Positions 59,960 through 64,000 of a DNA stretch of 64,000 nucleotides are shown piece by piece; within the stretch, counting starts at the first letter, position 1; each line of letters opens with the position of its first letter. Source of the stretch: Syngnathus acus (Eukaryota > Chordata > Actinopteri > Syngnathiformes > Syngnathidae). A model generated the notes under the pieces. That model searched no databases and had not been told where the DNA came from. It saw only the letters and a program-made list of their open reading frames with translations. The stretch is taken from the NCBI RefSeq assembly GCF_901709675.1, contig NC_051087.1, positions 1,630,001 through 1,694,000 on the forward strand, written 5' to 3'. Position numbers and translations under genes: made by a program.

Positions 59960-62900
59960 CTTGTGCGCGCAAGACTGCAAGTGGGGGTCTCTCCCAGAGA
60001 CTTTTCTTCAGTCAACACTCTGGGAGGAGTCCCAGACGCGTCCTTGGGGCGGGGGCGTCGCTGAGAAGGACTGTTCCTATAGGAAAAAAAAAAAAAAAAA
60101 AAAAAGAGAGAGAGTGAGACCTTGTAAGAGTCTGACATGATTTCTGCCCAAATAAAGACTTGATTCAACTTTTTGGAAAACAGTTTGCGCCCGCCATTTC
60201 TTCTTGTTGTTGTAATTCTGAATGTAATTTCTTTCTTGACCACTAGACGGCGACATACCACATGTGTGACTTTCCTCTTATCAGATTATGACTTGTCTGG
60301 AAAATATTATTTGCAACTTTATCTCCTATAGCTTGACGTTTTTGGTGCCATTTGACTTGCATGTGTACAGTTACGTAAACATCTAGAGACTGGGTGACGG
60401 CTAAATTTAGCACAAGTCTTATTTTTGTCCCAGTCTCGTTTCCCAGCCTTCTTTGTGGAAATCATAACAAAAGTGGCTTGACGCGTTTGCTTCATTGCAG
60501 CCAAATCAGCCATGTCGGCAGGTCATCTGTCTGTCCCGGGTGCTTTTCAAATAGGCAGGAAACGTCAGCCGGGGCGTTTAGGTCTGCTCAATGGAGCGTT
60601 CATTTTCCATCATTAGGAGGATTGTGGTGCACCTCAGCGCACCCGGGGGGGGGGGGGGCAGTGAGGGGTAAAGGTAACCCGATGCGGACTCCACACTTCT
60701 GCTTCTTCTCAGACGCCAACTCTTTGCTTCCTCTTTAAAAAAAAAAAAAAAAAACATCAACAACCTCGCAACAGCCTTTTGTGTGACGTTTGTCAGGAAA
60801 AAGCTTCTTTTTTTTTTTTTTTTCATTGAAAAGTACACAAAGTGGACAGTTGGTGATTAGTGTATCAAATTCACGCTTTTGTGCGTCACATCAAAAAAGC
60901 TCAACATGGGGTCCTAATGGGTCCCGCTTAATACCTCCTAATTTTGCCTGTCCAAAAACAGAACAGCATGGCTTTGCTGTTATTCTTGCTGCATGGCCAA
61001 GGCCTGAGACATTTTTAGACTGGAGGTGGTTTAGAGTCAGGGACACACAACAGGGGGCTTGGAGGGGGGCATCCATTTTCTATGATGTGTGTGTGTGTGT
61101 GTTGTCCAAAGACCCCATCCATCACTGAAGGGGGGGGGGGGGACTCAACTGCCCTCCTGTTTCCAGCCCCAAAACAACCCCGGCTGCTTTCCGAGAGGGT
61201 TCAGAGGTCACCTGACTTGGTCGTCACAGACACTCTTTTAAAGAGGTGACATTCACACTTGAGGCCTCGATCGCATGTTGGGCTTAGGAGACTGACAGCA
61301 GCTATCAATCAATAGCTTTATTTTGAATGCTATGGAAAAATAGTTGTTTGTTTGAATTTAAATTGTCATTGCAATCATTAAAAAAAAAAATATTGCATGC
61401 AATAGTTAATAATAATATGATTGGAGGAAATAAATTGGAGACCATCTGTTTTGTATCATGTGGTGGCGGCAGGAGCAGCAGGCAAAAAAACAACAACAAA
61501 ACACACACACGCGAGTGATTTGATTGAATCCAAATGTGACACTTCAGGCTGCTTCGTGTATCAAACTTTGACCTTCTCTCGCATGCCCGCCGCCAACTTA
61601 AACCCCTCCCCCGCCTCCCAACCACCGCCTTTGGCCCAGAGGAGCTAAAACATGCTCTTAGGTTATATTCCAACAGCTAAAATTTCTAACAAAATATTAC
61701 TGTAACCATGACTGGCTTCAAACTGTGAAGAAAAAAAAAAAAAGAATCAGACAAGATAAACTAATCTTAACATGTCAAGTCTTCAAATGTAATATTTGAG
61801 TAAATACTGACCAAAATGTGGAATTTTGTAAAAAGAAAATGGAAAGCCTTTCACCATTTTTTTTTTTTTGGTGCAGGAACACAAAAGCCGTTCCGAAGTT
61901 GAAACATGAGCTGCTCTAAAAGGCACTTTTATAATGACAGTGAGCGATAACAAGCCAACTTCTCCGGGCACGCTCCATATGGTTTGCATAAGAGACGAGG
62001 TAAGCACTTGTGTGATGAATTACCTCCACCGAGGAGGTCAGGCGTGCTTTTTGTTTGCTTATTTGCGTGTCCATCAGCGGGATTGCACAAACTCCGTATT
62101 TTCGTGCTTTTAGTATCTTTTTAGTCTTTTGCAATCAACATTCAAGGAAACCCTCAATTTTTTTTTTTTTCTGTTTGGCCAGATCGCACGATACGGTGAA
62201 AGAGCTCCTCCATCAGCCTGGAATCGCAAATGGGAGAAAAATAGCAGTCACACACCAACGCGAGTCAATAAATAACGGCGCACCTCCAAGTGATTACATG
62301 GAGGGTCAAGGCCGCAGTGTTTATTGTCTCGGCGGCCGAGACGTCTAGTAGAGGTTTCAGTGGCTACGTGCCTCAATGTTTGCTGAGACGGGGAGGAGTG
62401 CACTGAATGAACTTCTGTCATTTTGTATTGTCCTTGAATCATGTTGCCGCGTAAGATAACATTTTTAAGAGGTACCTCAACTCATTTCATGAAATGAATC
62501 CAATGGTAGATTGTGAGTTTGGAACCTGGGCCTTCAGTCGTGAATTATTGCTAATGCTAAAACGCTGTGTGGCGAGGTATTTTGCATTTTGGACACACAA
62601 TTCCAGTTCTCGTCTAATATACCACAATCAATATTTATCAAACATTTTCAATAAAATCCATTGTACTCACCAGAGATGCCGATGTGCGATTTCTTTGCTT
62701 TCTTTTGAACGTGGCCCAGACATTTTAATTTCCAGGTTAAAACAAGCAAGCCAAAGGTTGGTTGACCTCGACTTATCAAGTCCAGTTTTTCTTGAAAAGT
62801 GCATGTCCGCCATCGTCCTTCCCTAAAAAGCAATCTTTGAATCTTGTTAAGATCAACCAATCAAAAAGGTAAACATAACAAACTAGTTCGCTGAGCCAAT

Positions 62901-63212
62901 CAGAAGAGATGAAAACGCTTACATCACACTGAGCCGTTGTAAAAGTGAAGAGCGGTGAATCTAAAATCGGATTGGTTCAAAGAAGAAATCCCTGACACAG
63001 ATTGAATCAGAAGATGATATTCATGTGACATAATCAAACTCAATTAAAGCAACTTTTTACCAAGTAAATTCAAAAGTATACCTGCCTATTCGGTCATTCT
63101 ATAATAGGGGTCTCAAACTAGACATTGAATCTGGACGTATGTGGGTGACAGAGTAATCTACAAAAACAATTTCAAGTATTCAAAAAAAGTCAAGCTGAAG
63201 CTAAACACTTGA
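59960..63212. other. Intergenic between sfrp2 promoter side and the dachsous-like gene
   Basis: No gene recognised. It holds homopolymer runs: (A)n at about 60088-60107, (G)n at about 60645-60658, (A)n at 60736-60754, (T)n near 60807-60825, (GT)n at 61086-61101 and (G)n at 61130-61142. Near 63107-63117 a GGGGTCTCAAACTAGAC block resembles an end of the MITE-like element at 32396. Confidence 0.45.
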
Positions 63213-64000
63213 TCATACTTGGATTTCTGCTTCAAGCAGACTTGCGGTAAGGGGCCCCGAATCCAGTCTGATACCCCCCACCCCGGCGTCAGATAGAATT
63301 GGAGAGGTCCTGGGGGTCCTGATAGTGAGCGACGAAAGCGAAGGGGAGAATGTTGGCGTCATGGCCGTCGGTGTGAGACCCGTGTTCCTGGCCAAGGGGG
63401 AGTAGGCGTACCTGGGATAGGATGGCCGCCGCCTCAGGCTGCGTGCCCGAGATGGTTTGCGGGGCGGCACTGTCCGCACCCCCGGCTGGGCTACAGATGT
63501 TATGAGCGGAGGCGGCGGGTGATCCAGGTCCTTGCGGCCCCCTGGGAGCTCCTGGTCCGGGAGCATCCCGATTTCAGTGAAGACCTCCGCCAGAGTCTGG
63601 AAGCAAGGCTCCCAGTCTAGCAAGTAGTCCCATCTGCGGCCCCCATCCAGATACTCCAGAGAATCTGCAGACTTCCCTTCTAAATTCCTTTCTCTAATCC
63701 TTACAAGGAGTCCTTGTCCTGGTCCATCTTCTTTGAAATGGTGCAGACTTTCGATGCTGGCCATCCCCGAGACCAAACATAGACCGGGCGATAAGAATTG
63801 TCCTGGCCCAACAGTCACAGATTGGCAGGACGCTGGGTTTTCCAAGATCCCTTTTTCATCTGGTTCGCAGCAGGGGTACTCGTTGATCCACTTGATCTCC
63901 TGGTCCTCGGCCGTCTCGCCTTCCGCCGAGCCACGGCCGCTCTGGATGGAAGGTGTTTGGCGGCTGGACGCGTCGCAGTTTTTCGTTATGATGACAGGTT
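63213..64000 (-). CDS. dchs2: Dachsous-family protocadherin, cytoplasmic tail (3' end; continues beyond the window)
   Basis: Dachsous is a giant atypical cadherin that binds Fat on neighbouring cells in planar polarity and growth control. Only the last exon part is present: the frame is open from the window edge to a stop at 63213, about 262 residues. It carries SGRGSAEGETAEDQEIKW followed by INEYPCC, the tail motif of DCHS1/2, and WDYLLDWEPCFQTLAEVFTE, the conserved cytoplasmic block of this family. The end is Ser/Pro-rich (SPSLSSLTIRTPRTSPI). No cadherin repeats lie in the window. DCHS2 rather than DCHS1 is chosen because DCHS2 neighbours SFRP2 in mammals; the sequence alone does not settle which one. 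Confidence 0.82.
   Translation of the reverse strand, partial: PVIITKNCDASSRQTPSIQSGRGSAEGETAEDQEIKWINEYPCCEPDEKGILENPASCQSVTVGPGQFLSPGLCLVSGMASIESLHHFKEDGPGQGLLVRIRERNLEGKSADSLEYLDGGRRWDYLLDWEPCFQTLAEVFTEIGMLPDQELPGGRKDLDHPPPPLITSVAQPGVRTVPPRKPSRARSLRRRPSYPRYAYSPLARNTGLTPTAMTPTFSPSLSSLTIRTPRTSPILSDAGVGGIRLDSGPLTASLLEAEIQV

Noticed and set aside
59406-60140. Plus-strand open frame of 244 codons
   Set aside because: It is antisense to sfrp2 exon 1, which has clear frizzled-domain cysteines and good splice sites.

Overview
The window is animal nuclear DNA, almost certainly from a teleost fish. Genes are split into many short exons with GT/AG introns, the introns are compact and rich in microsatellites, fish-type SINE and MITE-like repeats occur, and every recognisable gene is a vertebrate gene. 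The proteins read like percomorph or other ray-finned fish versions, but I cannot name the species. I built exon models by hand from splice signals and reading phase. The six complete multi-exon models (sorbs2, pdlim3, the multi-lectin gene, fgg, cpe, sfrp2) and the two-exon genes (npy2r, both lrat copies) all stay in frame from ATG to stop.

Layout. Bases 1-2822 show no gene. Bases 2823-19010 (+) hold sorbs2 (ArgBP2/nArgBP2), a 27-exon cytoskeletal adaptor with a SoHo region and three SH3 domains. Bases 20976-25275 (+) hold pdlim3 (ALP), a PDZ-LIM alpha-actinin partner. Bases 26414-33249 (+) hold an unnamed 28-exon secreted protein of about 1,098 residues that joins four C-type lectin domains with SUEL lectin, discoidin, LCCL and galectin-like domains. 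This is the most unusual gene here. On the minus strand follow an NPY Y2-type receptor (33986-35406) and two tandem lrat genes (38404-39318 and 40418-41408). Then come fgg (+, 44165-47213), a 5-kb repeat complex (about 47980-52950), cpe (+, 53431-57462), sfrp2 (-, 58605-59959) and the 3' end of a dachsous-family cadherin, probably dchs2 (-, 63213 to the window edge).

The content matches parts of human chromosome 4q31-q35 as I remember it (SORBS2-PDLIM3; FGG-LRAT-NPY2R; CPE; SFRP2-DCHS2), which supports orthology. The genes do not form one pathway. sorbs2 and pdlim3 both act at the Z-disc/actin cytoskeleton, fgg and the multi-lectin encode secreted plasma- or immunity-type proteins, the lrat pair serves retinoid storage, npy2r and cpe belong to neuropeptide signalling and processing, and sfrp2 and dchs2 to Wnt and planar-polarity signalling.

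The repeat complex between fgg and cpe has nearly 300-bp inverted arms enclosing nine tandem 234-bp units. Each unit can fold into a long hairpin and each carries a DR1-type nuclear-receptor half-site pair.
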